Below, piece after piece: positions 5,907 through 12,477 of a stretch of DNA of 14,256 nt. The notes below the pieces were generated by a model. The model had not been told where the DNA came from. It saw nothing but the letters and a program-made list of their open reading frames with translations, and searched no databases. The stretch lies in NCBI GenBank assembly GCA_964344215.1, contig CAYFMP010000088.1:1-14256 (forward strand). Reading direction: 5' to 3'. The DNA comes from CAYFMP01 sp964344215 (GTDB lineage Bacteria > Pseudomonadota > Alphaproteobacteria > Rhodospirillales > Casp-alpha2). How positions within the stretch are numbered: the first letter of the stretch is position 1; each line of letters opens with the position of its first letter. The position numbers were made by a program, and so were the translations under genes.

Positions 5907-7367
5907 GTGTCACAGCGCACAGCCATTTTCAGCAAACACGTCGCCGATTCGGTCCGCCAATCGGCCCTGAGCATTTCGGCCGACGCGACGCTCGCCGACA
6001 CCGTGGAGCGAATGGCCGCCGCGGACGTTTCCAGCGCCGTCGTCGTCGATGCCGGCGACCGGCCCATAGGCATCCTCACCGAACAGGACATCACCCGCCG
6101 GGCGGCGTTTCGGGCCAGCGGCGATCAACCGGTCGAGGACATGATGACGCCGGACGTCGTCACCGTCGCCGCCGGTGAGTACCTGTATTTCGCGATCGCC
6201 CGGATGCGCCGTTTGGGCCTGCGCCATATGCCGGTGGTCGACGCCCGCGGCGTGCTGTCCGGCATGCTCGATCTCGACGTCGCCATCGCCGACGCCTCGG
6301 CCGACCTGATGGACATAATCGACATCCTCACCCACGAAGACAGCGTCGACGGGCTCAGCGAAATCAAGGCCGCTCAAGCGGACCTGGCCGGCGGCCTGCT
6401 CGCCGACAATCTTCCGACACCGGAGATCCAGGCGCTTCTGACCCATATCAACAACGATATCTACCGGCGTGTCGTCGACCTCAACGTCGCCGCCATGCAG
6501 GCCGAAGGGCTGGGGCCGGCGCCGGTCGGGTTCTCGGTCATCGTCATGGGGTCGGGCGGGCGCGACGAGAACTATCTCTATCCCGACCAGGACAACGGGT
6601 TCATCCTCGAGGACTACGACGACGACGACCACACCGAGATCGACGCCTGGTTCATCGAGCTGGCCGAGCGCATGACGCGGGACCTGGACCGGGTCGGTTT
6701 GCCGCTGTGCAAGGGTTTCGTGATGGCAACCAATCCGCTGTGGCGCAAGACGATCAGCCAATGGAAGGCGCAAATAGAGATGTGGAGCCGGCGCCAAAAC
6801 ATCGTGACGCTGCGCTTGAGCGACATTTTCTTCGATTTCCGGTGCGTCTGGGGCGACCCGGCCCTGACCGACGAACTGCGCGCTCACGTCACCCGCGTGG
6901 TTAGCGGAAACTTCGCTTTCCTGCGCCAGATGCACGAGGACGACCGCGATCACAAGGTGGCGCTGGGCTGGTTCGGGCGTTTCATCACCGAACAAGAGAT
7001 CGATAACCACAAGGGCAAGATGAACCTCAAACACACCGGCACCCTGCCGTTGATCGAGGCGGCCCGGCTGTTGGCGCTACGCGAGGGAATCGAAGAGACA
7101 CCGACCCTGGACCGGCTACAGGCATTGTGTGACAGAGAGTTCCTGAGTCACGACGACCACGACTACCTGAGCGGCGCCTACCGGCATATCTGCCGCCTGC
7201 TGCTACGCCAGCAGATCGCCGACTTCAAGGCCGGCAGAGCCGTCTCCAACTACGTCGATCCGGATACCTTGACCGAGCGCGAACGCGACATCCTGACCGA
7301 TTCGTTCAAGGCCATCCGCGATTTCAAACAGCGCCTCAACGCCGAGCTGACGGGCGAGATCTTCTGA
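5907..7367 (+). CDS. CBS-domain pair plus DUF294 nucleotidyltransferase-like signalling protein
   Basis: 486 residues from GTG 5907, cytoplasmic, with no membrane helices. Residues about 10-140 are two CBS domains (LADTVERMAAADVSSAVVV; GILTEQDITRRA; MMTPDVVTV; GLRHMPVVDARG), which in this fold bind adenosine nucleotides. A helical linker leads to a GlnD/DUF294-type nucleotidyltransferase core with GSGGRDE (215-221) and PDQDNG carrying the likely metal-binding Asp227 and Asp229. The C-terminal DUF294 part includes MWSRRQNIVTLRLSDIFFDF. Many relatives carry an N-terminal cyclic-nucleotide-binding domain; this one does not. Relatives recur beside sodium:solute symporters, acs and a DnaQ-like exonuclease, suggesting a regulatory role in short-chain acid uptake, but the biochemical reaction is not established. 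Start: GTG 5907 follows GGGATTTCG, and the third-position GC bias begins about there. TTG 5865 in the same frame would add 14 residues and overlaps the leader ORF stop. Confidence 0.9.
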   Translation: MSQRTAIFSKHVADSVRQSALSISADATLADTVERMAAADVSSAVVVDAGDRPIGILTEQDITRRAAFRASGDQPVEDMMTPDVVTVAAGEYLYFAIARMRRLGLRHMPVVDARGVLSGMLDLDVAIADASADLMDIIDILTHEDSVDGLSEIKAAQADLAGGLLADNLPTPEIQALLTHINNDIYRRVVDLNVAAMQAEGLGPAPVGFSVIVMGSGGRDENYLYPDQDNGFILEDYDDDDHTEIDAWFIELAERMTRDLDRVGLPLCKGFVMATNPLWRKTISQWKAQIEMWSRRQNIVTLRLSDIFFDFRCVWGDPALTDELRAHVTRVVSGNFAFLRQMHEDDRDHKVALGWFGRFITEQEIDNHKGKMNLKHTGTLPLIEAARLLALREGIEETPTLDRLQALCDREFLSHDDHDYLSGAYRHICRLLLRQQIADFKAGRAVSNYVDPDTLTERERDILTDSFKAIRDFKQRLNAELTGEIF

Positions 7368-7384
7368 ACCCGCCGGGGCCGGGT

Positions 7385-7422
7385 TAGAGCGGTTCACGTC
7401 GATATGGAAGTGGCCCGCTCTA
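7385..7422. repeat. 38-bp interrupted palindrome between convergent genes
   Basis: TAGAGCGG (7385-7392) and CCGCTCTA (7415-7422) pair perfectly. Inside them CAC/GTG, TC/GA and a central ATAT are also placed symmetrically, separated by single or double mismatches, so the whole element is centred on 7403/7404. It fills the gap between the convergent CBS-DUF294 and exonuclease genes and includes the exonuclease TAG stop. It may serve both genes as a terminator or 3'-end hairpin, although no T-tract follows. Its TAGAGC edge is shared with the 2247-2306 palindrome. Confidence 0.65.
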
Positions 7423-8346
7423 GAACTGCTCCTGCATCTTGCGAACGTGGGCGATCCGGTTGGAGGCGTCGATCGCCTGGCGCAACGTGGTGATGCCGCG
7501 CGCCTCCAGCATGCCAAGCATCCTCAGGAACACGCCGGCCGTAACCAGCGAATCGCCAAGCGCCGTATGCCGGCCCTCGACCTCGATGCCCAAGCGCTCG
7601 GCAATGGCGTCGAGGCTGTGGTTGTGGCTGTCGTGGTCGAGAAACACCGACAGCAGCAGGGAATCGAGGACCAGGTTGTCGAAGCTCAGCCCGGTGGCCG
7701 GCTCCTTCAGCTTCAGAAACTTCATGTCGAAAGCGGCGTTGTGGGCGACCAGCACCGCATCGCCGACGAATTCCCTGAACGAGGTGAGGACCTGGGAGGC
7801 GGGCGCTTCGTCGCGGACCATGTCGTCGGTGATGCCGTGAAACCGGATCGATCTCGCCGGTATCGGGTAGCCCGGGTTGATCAACCGGGTGAACGCATCG
7901 CCGATCAGAATCTCGCCCTCGACGATACGCACGCCGGCAATCGACACCATTTCGTCACCGGCGGAGGGGCGGAGGCCGGTGGTCTCCGTATCGAACACCA
8001 CGTAGCTGAGAGACTGCAGGGAACGCCCTCCCAACTCCTCGAGATGCATCGGCTGATTGAGCAATCCGAAATCATAGAACTCGGGCCTGGCCGGCAAGTT
8101 CTTGCGGTCGTGCTCGCGAATCAGCAAGAGGCGGTCGAGGCCGGCCCAAAACAGGCCGACGACGGCGACGACGGTGGCGGTGGCGCCGCCGCCGTAGACC
8201 ACGGGCGAAACGCCTTCGGTCCTGACCATGCCGATGGCGCCGCCGGCAACCGCCAGAACCGCGGCGACGACCACGGCCAAACCGACGAACGCGATCGCCA
8301 CCAACCGGCGGGTCGACATCGTTGTCATCGCTTGCCTCGGATTCAT
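7420..8346 (-). CDS. Membrane-anchored DEDDh 3'-5' exonuclease (DnaQ / Pol III epsilon-like)
   Basis: 308 residues. The N-terminus holds two membrane helices, about 13-37 (RRLVAIAFVGLAVVVAAVLA) and 50-70, then a short linker with RKNLPARPEFYDFGLLNQPM, then an exonuclease domain from about 112. Catalytic motifs are complete: FDTETTG (118-124, Asp119 and Glu121), AHNAAFDMKFL (Asp207) and RHTALGDSL (His260, Asp265), the DEDDh pattern. Family members remove nucleotides from 3' ends using two metal ions; the actual substrate is unknown. It is unlikely to be the replicative epsilon subunit because of the membrane anchor. The ATG at 8346 overlaps the TGA of the upstream GT9 gene as ATGA and has GGGGGA upstream, so the N-terminal extension of the open frame to 8688 is not used. 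It is the last gene of the lptF-GT9-exonuclease unit and converges on the CBS-DUF294 gene. Confidence 0.92.
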   Translation of the reverse strand: MNPRQAMTTMSTRRLVAIAFVGLAVVVAAVLAVAGGAIGMVRTEGVSPVVYGGGATATVVAVVGLFWAGLDRLLLIREHDRKNLPARPEFYDFGLLNQPMHLEELGGRSLQSLSYVVFDTETTGLRPSAGDEMVSIAGVRIVEGEILIGDAFTRLINPGYPIPARSIRFHGITDDMVRDEAPASQVLTSFREFVGDAVLVAHNAAFDMKFLKLKEPATGLSFDNLVLDSLLLSVFLDHDSHNHSLDAIAERLGIEVEGRHTALGDSLVTAGVFLRMLGMLEARGITTLRQAIDASNRIAHVRKMQEQF

Positions 8347-9362
8347 GGCGATTCCCCCTTCCGGGCCGCGGGATGCCCCGATCCTGTGGAAAGATGGTCG
8401 TCGAGGGCGTCGATGACAACGTCTGTTGGTATCAGCGTGATGTCGTCGCCGCCGAAATCCTGAGCCCGGATGGTGGTCAGGCGCGGCGTGTAGGGCGCAA
8501 ACTTGCGCGGATCGGTGGGACCGTACAGCGACACCATCGGCGCACCGCCCGCCGCCAGCATGTGTCCCGTCCCCGAACAGTTGGCGAGCGCCGCCGCCAG
8601 CCGGCCGGCCAGCCCAATCGTCAACAGCGGGCCGTCGAGGTCGGGGACGATGGCGTCGGGCAGGGTGCGTCGGATCTCTTCCTCCCATTCACGCTCCTGC
8701 GGTCCGATGACGAACACCGGAACGCGGCCGCGCCCGGCGTGGGCGGCGGCCGTGGCGAGGTAGTTGTCGAGCGGCCACATCTTGCCGGTGTCCTGACGTC
8801 CGGCACCCGGTGCAAACCCGACATAGGTCGGCCCTTCCGGCAGGATTTCGGCGGCCCGGGCGTCGACGTCGCCGGGGACGCGGATCAGATGGATCGGCGG
8901 CGCCAAGGCCCGACCGGCGGCGGCGGCGGCCAGGGCCAGCAGCTTGTCGCTCAGCAGCGGCGAGGCGAAGCTGCCCGATGGCGGGCGGGCGTCCGAGAAC
9001 AGATACCCCCAGGTCGCCGATATGAATCTTTTTGCCGCGAAACGGCGCAGCCTGAGACTTTTTTGGGGCCGCTTCTGGGTATCGATGACGAGGTCGAAGC
9101 GGCGGTCGGGCTTGCGATCGAATAGATCGCCGATTTCGCCCTCGGGGATGATTTCGTCGATCAGACCGGCGGCCAGCGGTTTCAGGATGCCCTCGAACTG
9201 CGAATCGCCCGAACCGTGCGCCCAGGCAATGGAAGCGTCCGGATAGAGCTCGCGAACGGCGCGCAGGAAAGGCAGCTTGATCAGGTTCTCGCCGATCGCG
9301 TTGTCGGGACCGGGTCCGATGTAGAGCAGGACGTTCGCAGGATTGAAGCCGTCTTCGATCAT
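8343..9362 (-). CDS. Glycosyltransferase family 9 protein, heptosyltransferase-like
   Basis: 339 residues, cytoplasmic or peripheral, with two Rossmann-like halves typical of GT-B GT9 enzymes that add sugars to the lipopolysaccharide core. N-terminal half: VLLYIGPGPDNAIGENLIKL (11-30). C-terminal half: VGFAPGAGR (181-189), GKMWPLDNY with Lys194, and CSGTGHMLAAGGAP followed by LYGPTDPRKFAPY. By-eye comparison with E. coli WaaC puts Lys194 at the conserved active-site lysine. The catalytic Asp of the GD motif is Glu25 here, and the Asp of the DTG motif is Cys262, so it may use a different donor or be an outlying branch. Start: ATG 9362 is preferred; GTG 9371 in frame adds three residues, and neither has a clear Shine-Dalgarno. 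It lies 26 bases after lptF and overlaps the exonuclease gene by four bases. Heptose specificity is not proven. Confidence 0.87.
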   Translation of the reverse strand: MIEDGFNPANVLLYIGPGPDNAIGENLIKLPFLRAVRELYPDASIAWAHGSGDSQFEGILKPLAAGLIDEIIPEGEIGDLFDRKPDRRFDLVIDTQKRPQKSLRLRRFAAKRFISATWGYLFSDARPPSGSFASPLLSDKLLALAAAAAGRALAPPIHLIRVPGDVDARAAEILPEGPTYVGFAPGAGRQDTGKMWPLDNYLATAAAHAGRGRVPVFVIGPQEREWEEEIRRTLPDAIVPDLDGPLLTIGLAGRLAAALANCSGTGHMLAAGGAPMVSLYGPTDPRKFAPYTPRLTTIRAQDFGGDDITLIPTDVVIDALDDHLSTGSGHPAARKGESP

Positions 9363-9388
9363 CGGCGTCACTTAAGCGTCGGGCGAAC

Positions 9389-10498
9389 TCAGGCAGCCGA
9401 TCGAACCCGGCGCGGCCAGCCCGAATACAACACCGCCACGAAGCCAAGCACCACCGGAAACGCCATCATTCCGTAGAGTGCCGGCACCAGGGCGAGGTTC
9501 TTGGCCGTCAGGTTCTCCAAGGCCAGTTGTCCCAGTTGCAGGGCGACGACGATAGCGACGGCGACGACGATCTGGCGGGCGCGGCCGTAACGATAGTGGT
9601 GGCGCGACATCAGGCAGGCCAGCCCGATCAGGGTGAAGGCGAGGCCCGATATCGGCGAGATAAGCCTGCGGTGGGCCTCGACCGTGAATTTCCCGTAGTT
9701 CCTGGGTGGCACGTATTCGTTGTTTTCGATGTTGAGCAGCTCACCGAGTTTCAACTCCCTGGCCTCGGGGCTGCGGACCAGGTCGGTCGAGATGTCGTTT
9801 TCCAGATCGACGATGTACTTGTCGAAAAACAGGATCGACAGTTTGTTGGTTTTCTTGTCGACCCCGTGACGGGAGCCGTCCAGCATCAGGACCCTGGACC
9901 CGGTTTCGCCCTTGATCATGGCGCCGCGTTTGGCCATCAGGGTGTAGGGATTTTCCTTGTCGCGCTTGTCGTGCACGAAAATGCCCAGAAGCTCGCCGTC
10001 CTTGCTCCGGTTGCGGACGTAGACGGTGATGCCCTCGGCGATGTTGTTGAAGGCCCCTTCCTGCAGAAGGATGTGCGAATAGCTGTAGCGGATGTTCCAC
10101 TTCAGCTCCTTGAACATGCGATACGATTGCGGCAACAGGTAGAGGTTGAGCGCGTATCCCAGGCCGACCACGACCAACGCCATGATCAGCGCCGGCTTGG
10201 CGAGCTCCATCTGGCTCAGCCCGGCCGCCCGCATCACCACCACCTCGTGATCGGCGATCAGCTTCGAATAGATGAAGACGACGACGATGAACAGCGCCAA
10301 CGGCAGGATGATGGTCAGGAAATTGGGCAGCAGCAGCATCGTCAGGTAGAGGAAGGTGCCGGCGGTCAAGCCGCGGTTGACGATCATGTCGATGAAGCGC
10401 ACCGATTGCATGAGCCAGATCACCGAGGTCAGGCCCACCGTCACCAGGACCATGGCGACGATCAGCTGTTGCAGGACGTATCGGGTCAGTTTGCCCAT
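9389..10498 (-). CDS. lptF: LPS export ABC transporter permease LptF
   Basis: 369 residues, close to the E. coli protein (366). LptF and LptG form the membrane part of LptB2FG, which lifts lipopolysaccharide from the inner membrane onto the LptC-A-D bridge. Helices: about 12-32, 50-78 and 101-123, then a periplasmic jellyroll-like domain (about 130-270), then three C-terminal helices (about 281-298, 309-327, 339-360). Family marks are RYVLQQL at the N-terminus, SVRFIDMIVNRG after TM1, the coupling-helix segment HEVVVMRAAGLS (84-95) that contacts LptB, and the C-terminal RLISPISGLAFTLIGLACLM. The MIVNRG feature and overall style favour LptF over LptG. lptG usually follows lptF, but here a GT9 gene follows. 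The ATG start has only weak ribosome-site sequence (GAGAA directly before it). The 218-base gap upstream separates it from a divergent glycosyltransferase gene. Confidence 0.9.
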   Translation of the reverse strand: MGKLTRYVLQQLIVAMVLVTVGLTSVIWLMQSVRFIDMIVNRGLTAGTFLYLTMLLLPNFLTIILPLALFIVVVFIYSKLIADHEVVVMRAAGLSQMELAKPALIMALVVVGLGYALNLYLLPQSYRMFKELKWNIRYSYSHILLQEGAFNNIAEGITVYVRNRSKDGELLGIFVHDKRDKENPYTLMAKRGAMIKGETGSRVLMLDGSRHGVDKKTNKLSILFFDKYIVDLENDISTDLVRSPEARELKLGELLNIENNEYVPPRNYGKFTVEAHRRLISPISGLAFTLIGLACLMSRHHYRYGRARQIVVAVAIVVALQLGQLALENLTAKNLALVPALYGMMAFPVVLGFVAVLYSGWPRRVRSAA

Positions 10499-10656
10499 TT
10501 CTCGAATATCCCGCCCCGAAGTCGAAGTAGAAAAAACGAAAACACAAGTTTGGCGACCGCCGAATCGCCTCGAATTCCCAATCTATACCAGAAAACCGCC
10601 CGAACACGTAATAGTCGCGCCACCTGCCGGCCAATGATTACATCGCCGGCCCGGTG

Positions 10657-10684
10657 TTGGAAATCCCGGGTCACCGGCTATTAT
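10657..10684 (+). promoter_or_regulatory. Candidate sigma-70-type promoter for the ArnT-like gene
   Basis: TTGGAA (10657-10662) and TATTAT (10679-10684) are separated by 16 bases and lie 32 bases before the ATG at 10717, implying a short leader. Nothing comparable stands out for lptF on the other strand; TATAGA (reverse, 10582-10587) has no good -35. Confidence 0.45.
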
Positions 10685-10716
10685 GAGGCGACGCCCAGTC
10701 GACGCCGGGTCATGCC

Positions 10717-12378
10717 ATGAATGAGGGTCGCCAATTGGACAGCCGGCGTATTCGCGCCATCACCTGGATCTTGCTGTGGACCGCCCTGGTCGGCGCTGCT
10801 TTGACGCTGCGGCCGCCGATGCCGGTCGACGAGACGCGCTATCTGGCCGTCGCCTGGGAGATGTGGTTGCGGGGCGACTTCCTGGTCCCGCACCTGAACG
10901 GCGCCGCCTACAGCCACAAGCCGCCGCTCATGTTCTGGGTCATGCAGGCGGGCTGGACGGTGTTCGGGGTCAACGACTGGTGGCCTCGCCTGGTGGCGCC
11001 GCTGTTCGGGCTTGCCTGCTTGTTCCTGACCGCCCGGTTGGCGGCCGTCCTGTGGCCGGAAGACGGCCGCCCGGCGGCGTTGGCGCCGTGGTTGTTGTTG
11101 GGCTCTTTGTTTTGGGCCGCCTATACGACGCTCACCATGTTCGACACCCTGCTCGCCGCGTTCGCCCTGGCCGGGCTGTTGGGCGTCGCCGACGCCTGGC
11201 GACGAGGCGGTCGGCGCGGCTGGCTGGCGGCCGGCGGCGCCGTCGGCTTAGGCGTTCTCGCCAAGGGACCGGTGATCGTGCTGTTTATCCTGCCGGTCGC
11301 CGTGTCGGCGCCGTGGTGGGATGCCGAGAACCGCATCGGCGATCGGCGCGGCGGCTGGCCGGCCTGGTTCGGCGGCGCAGCTCTCGCCGTCGTCATCGGC
11401 GCCGCCATCGGCTTGGCCTGGGCGCTGCCGGCGGCCGAGCGCGGCGGCGAGGACTATCGCAACGCCATCCTGTGGGGTCAGACGGCGGGCCGCGTCGTCG
11501 ACGCCTTCGCCCACGAAAGACCGTTCTGGTGGTACGCGGCGCTGCTGCCGGCGCTGTGCCTGCCGTGGATCACCTGGCCGCCGCTGTGGCGGGCCGTCGG
11601 CTCGGCATGGCGGCAACGCGGGGCGGGCGATTCGGGCATTCGGCTGTGCTTGGTGTGGACGTTGAGCGCTTTCGTCGTCCTCAGCCTGGTCAGCGGCAAG
11701 CAGCCCCATTACCTGCTGCCGCTGATGCCCGGGCTGGCGCTGTTGGCCAGCCGCGCTTTCGCCGGCGTCGATATCTCCGCGCTCCGATGGGACGGGCTGG
11801 TCCCGGCCGTTGTAGGGCTGTCGGTGGCCGCACTCGGCGGCGTCCTCGCCATCGCCCCCGAACGGTTCGGCCTGGCCGACTGGGCGGCCGGCGTCGGCCC
11901 GGTCCTGTGGACGGCGCCGGTCGTTGCCGGCAGCGTCTATCTGTTTCGCAAAGGCGCCGCCGGAGTGTCCGCCGTCGCCGGTTTCAGCGTCATGATCGTG
12001 ATCGCCGTCCACGGCCTCGCCCGGCCCGGGCTGGAGCGGGCCTACGACCTCCGCCAACTGGCCGCTGCCGTCGGCGACCTCCAGGGAAAGGGACACCCGG
12101 TCGCCCACGACGGCAAGTACCACGGTCAATATCAGTTCCTGGGCCGTCTCGAAAAACCCCTCCCTTTCGTCGACTGCAAAACGGCGCCGGCCTGGCTGAA
12201 GGCGCGGCCGGACGGCTATCTGCTGGCCTACCGGCGGACGCCGGCCAGCGGCGTCGAACCGGCCTACTTCCAGCGCTTCCGCGGCCGCTACGTCGGGCTG
12301 TGGGAAGGGACCCGGGTGCTGGCCCACCCGGACGTCTTCTCGTGTGCCTCGCAGGAGGCCGAACCGGCCGCCGGTTAG
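10717..12378 (+). CDS. ArnT/PMT-type (GT39/GT83-like) polyprenyl-phosphate-sugar glycosyltransferase
   Basis: 553 residues, a polytopic inner-membrane enzyme with about 11 helices and a C-terminal periplasmic domain from about 420. The first periplasmic loop carries the GT-C acidic pair, PPMPVDETRYL (Asp38, Glu39), then AWEMWLRGDFLVPHLNG and SHKPPLMFW (66-74), the pattern seen in ArnT and related enzymes that transfer a sugar from undecaprenyl-phosphate to lipid A or another lipid or protein. A further conserved stretch is SGKQPHYLLPLMPGLALL. The C-terminal part includes KYHGQYQFLGRLEKPLPF. No aminoarabinose synthesis genes (arnA/B/C/D) are in the window, so the sugar and acceptor are unknown and arnT is not assigned. 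The ATG at 10717 has a weak GGGT ribosome site. It diverges from lptF, consistent with a joint role in envelope glycolipids. Confidence 0.9.
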   Translation: MNEGRQLDSRRIRAITWILLWTALVGAALTLRPPMPVDETRYLAVAWEMWLRGDFLVPHLNGAAYSHKPPLMFWVMQAGWTVFGVNDWWPRLVAPLFGLACLFLTARLAAVLWPEDGRPAALAPWLLLGSLFWAAYTTLTMFDTLLAAFALAGLLGVADAWRRGGRRGWLAAGGAVGLGVLAKGPVIVLFILPVAVSAPWWDAENRIGDRRGGWPAWFGGAALAVVIGAAIGLAWALPAAERGGEDYRNAILWGQTAGRVVDAFAHERPFWWYAALLPALCLPWITWPPLWRAVGSAWRQRGAGDSGIRLCLVWTLSAFVVLSLVSGKQPHYLLPLMPGLALLASRAFAGVDISALRWDGLVPAVVGLSVAALGGVLAIAPERFGLADWAAGVGPVLWTAPVVAGSVYLFRKGAAGVSAVAGFSVMIVIAVHGLARPGLERAYDLRQLAAAVGDLQGKGHPVAHDGKYHGQYQFLGRLEKPLPFVDCKTAPAWLKARPDGYLLAYRRTPASGVEPAYFQRFRGRYVGLWEGTRVLAHPDVFSCASQEAEPAAG

Positions 12379-12383
12379 CGGTG

Positions 12384-12420
12384 TTGCGGCGGCGATCGGG
12401 GCCTGCTATCTGAAGCCCCG
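12384..12420 (+). promoter_or_regulatory. Candidate ettA promoter overlapping a GC hairpin
   Basis: TTGCGG (12384-12389) and TATCTG (12407-12412), 17 bases apart, with an extended TGC directly before the -10. They lie 65 bases before the ettA ATG. The same stretch holds CGGGGC (12397-12402) and GCCCCG (12415-12420), a 6-bp stem with a 12-base loop that could be a weak end signal for the preceding gene or an operator. Confidence 0.45.
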
Positions 12421-12477
12421 GCGACGGTGGCCTCGAGCGGCCGGCGCCGAATCCTGAGATTCCGGAGAACCGGCCCG

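Noticed and set aside
5910..7034. 374-codon reverse open frame
   Set aside because: It is antisense to the CBS-DUF294 gene and has no recognisable motif.
8347..8688. N-terminal extension of the exonuclease open frame
   Set aside because: It reads out of frame through the GT9 gene and gives a basic low-complexity peptide; ATG 8346 has an ATGA overlap and GGGGGA upstream.
9527..10720. 397-codon forward open frame
   Set aside because: It is antisense to lptF, with a composition rich in Asp/His/Gln and Val, and no domain.
11248..12327. 359-codon reverse open frame
   Set aside because: It is antisense to the ArnT-like gene and is a high-GC shadow.
10776..12413. 545-codon forward open frame
   Set aside because: It is the alternate frame of the ArnT-like gene, extremely Arg-rich with no motifs.
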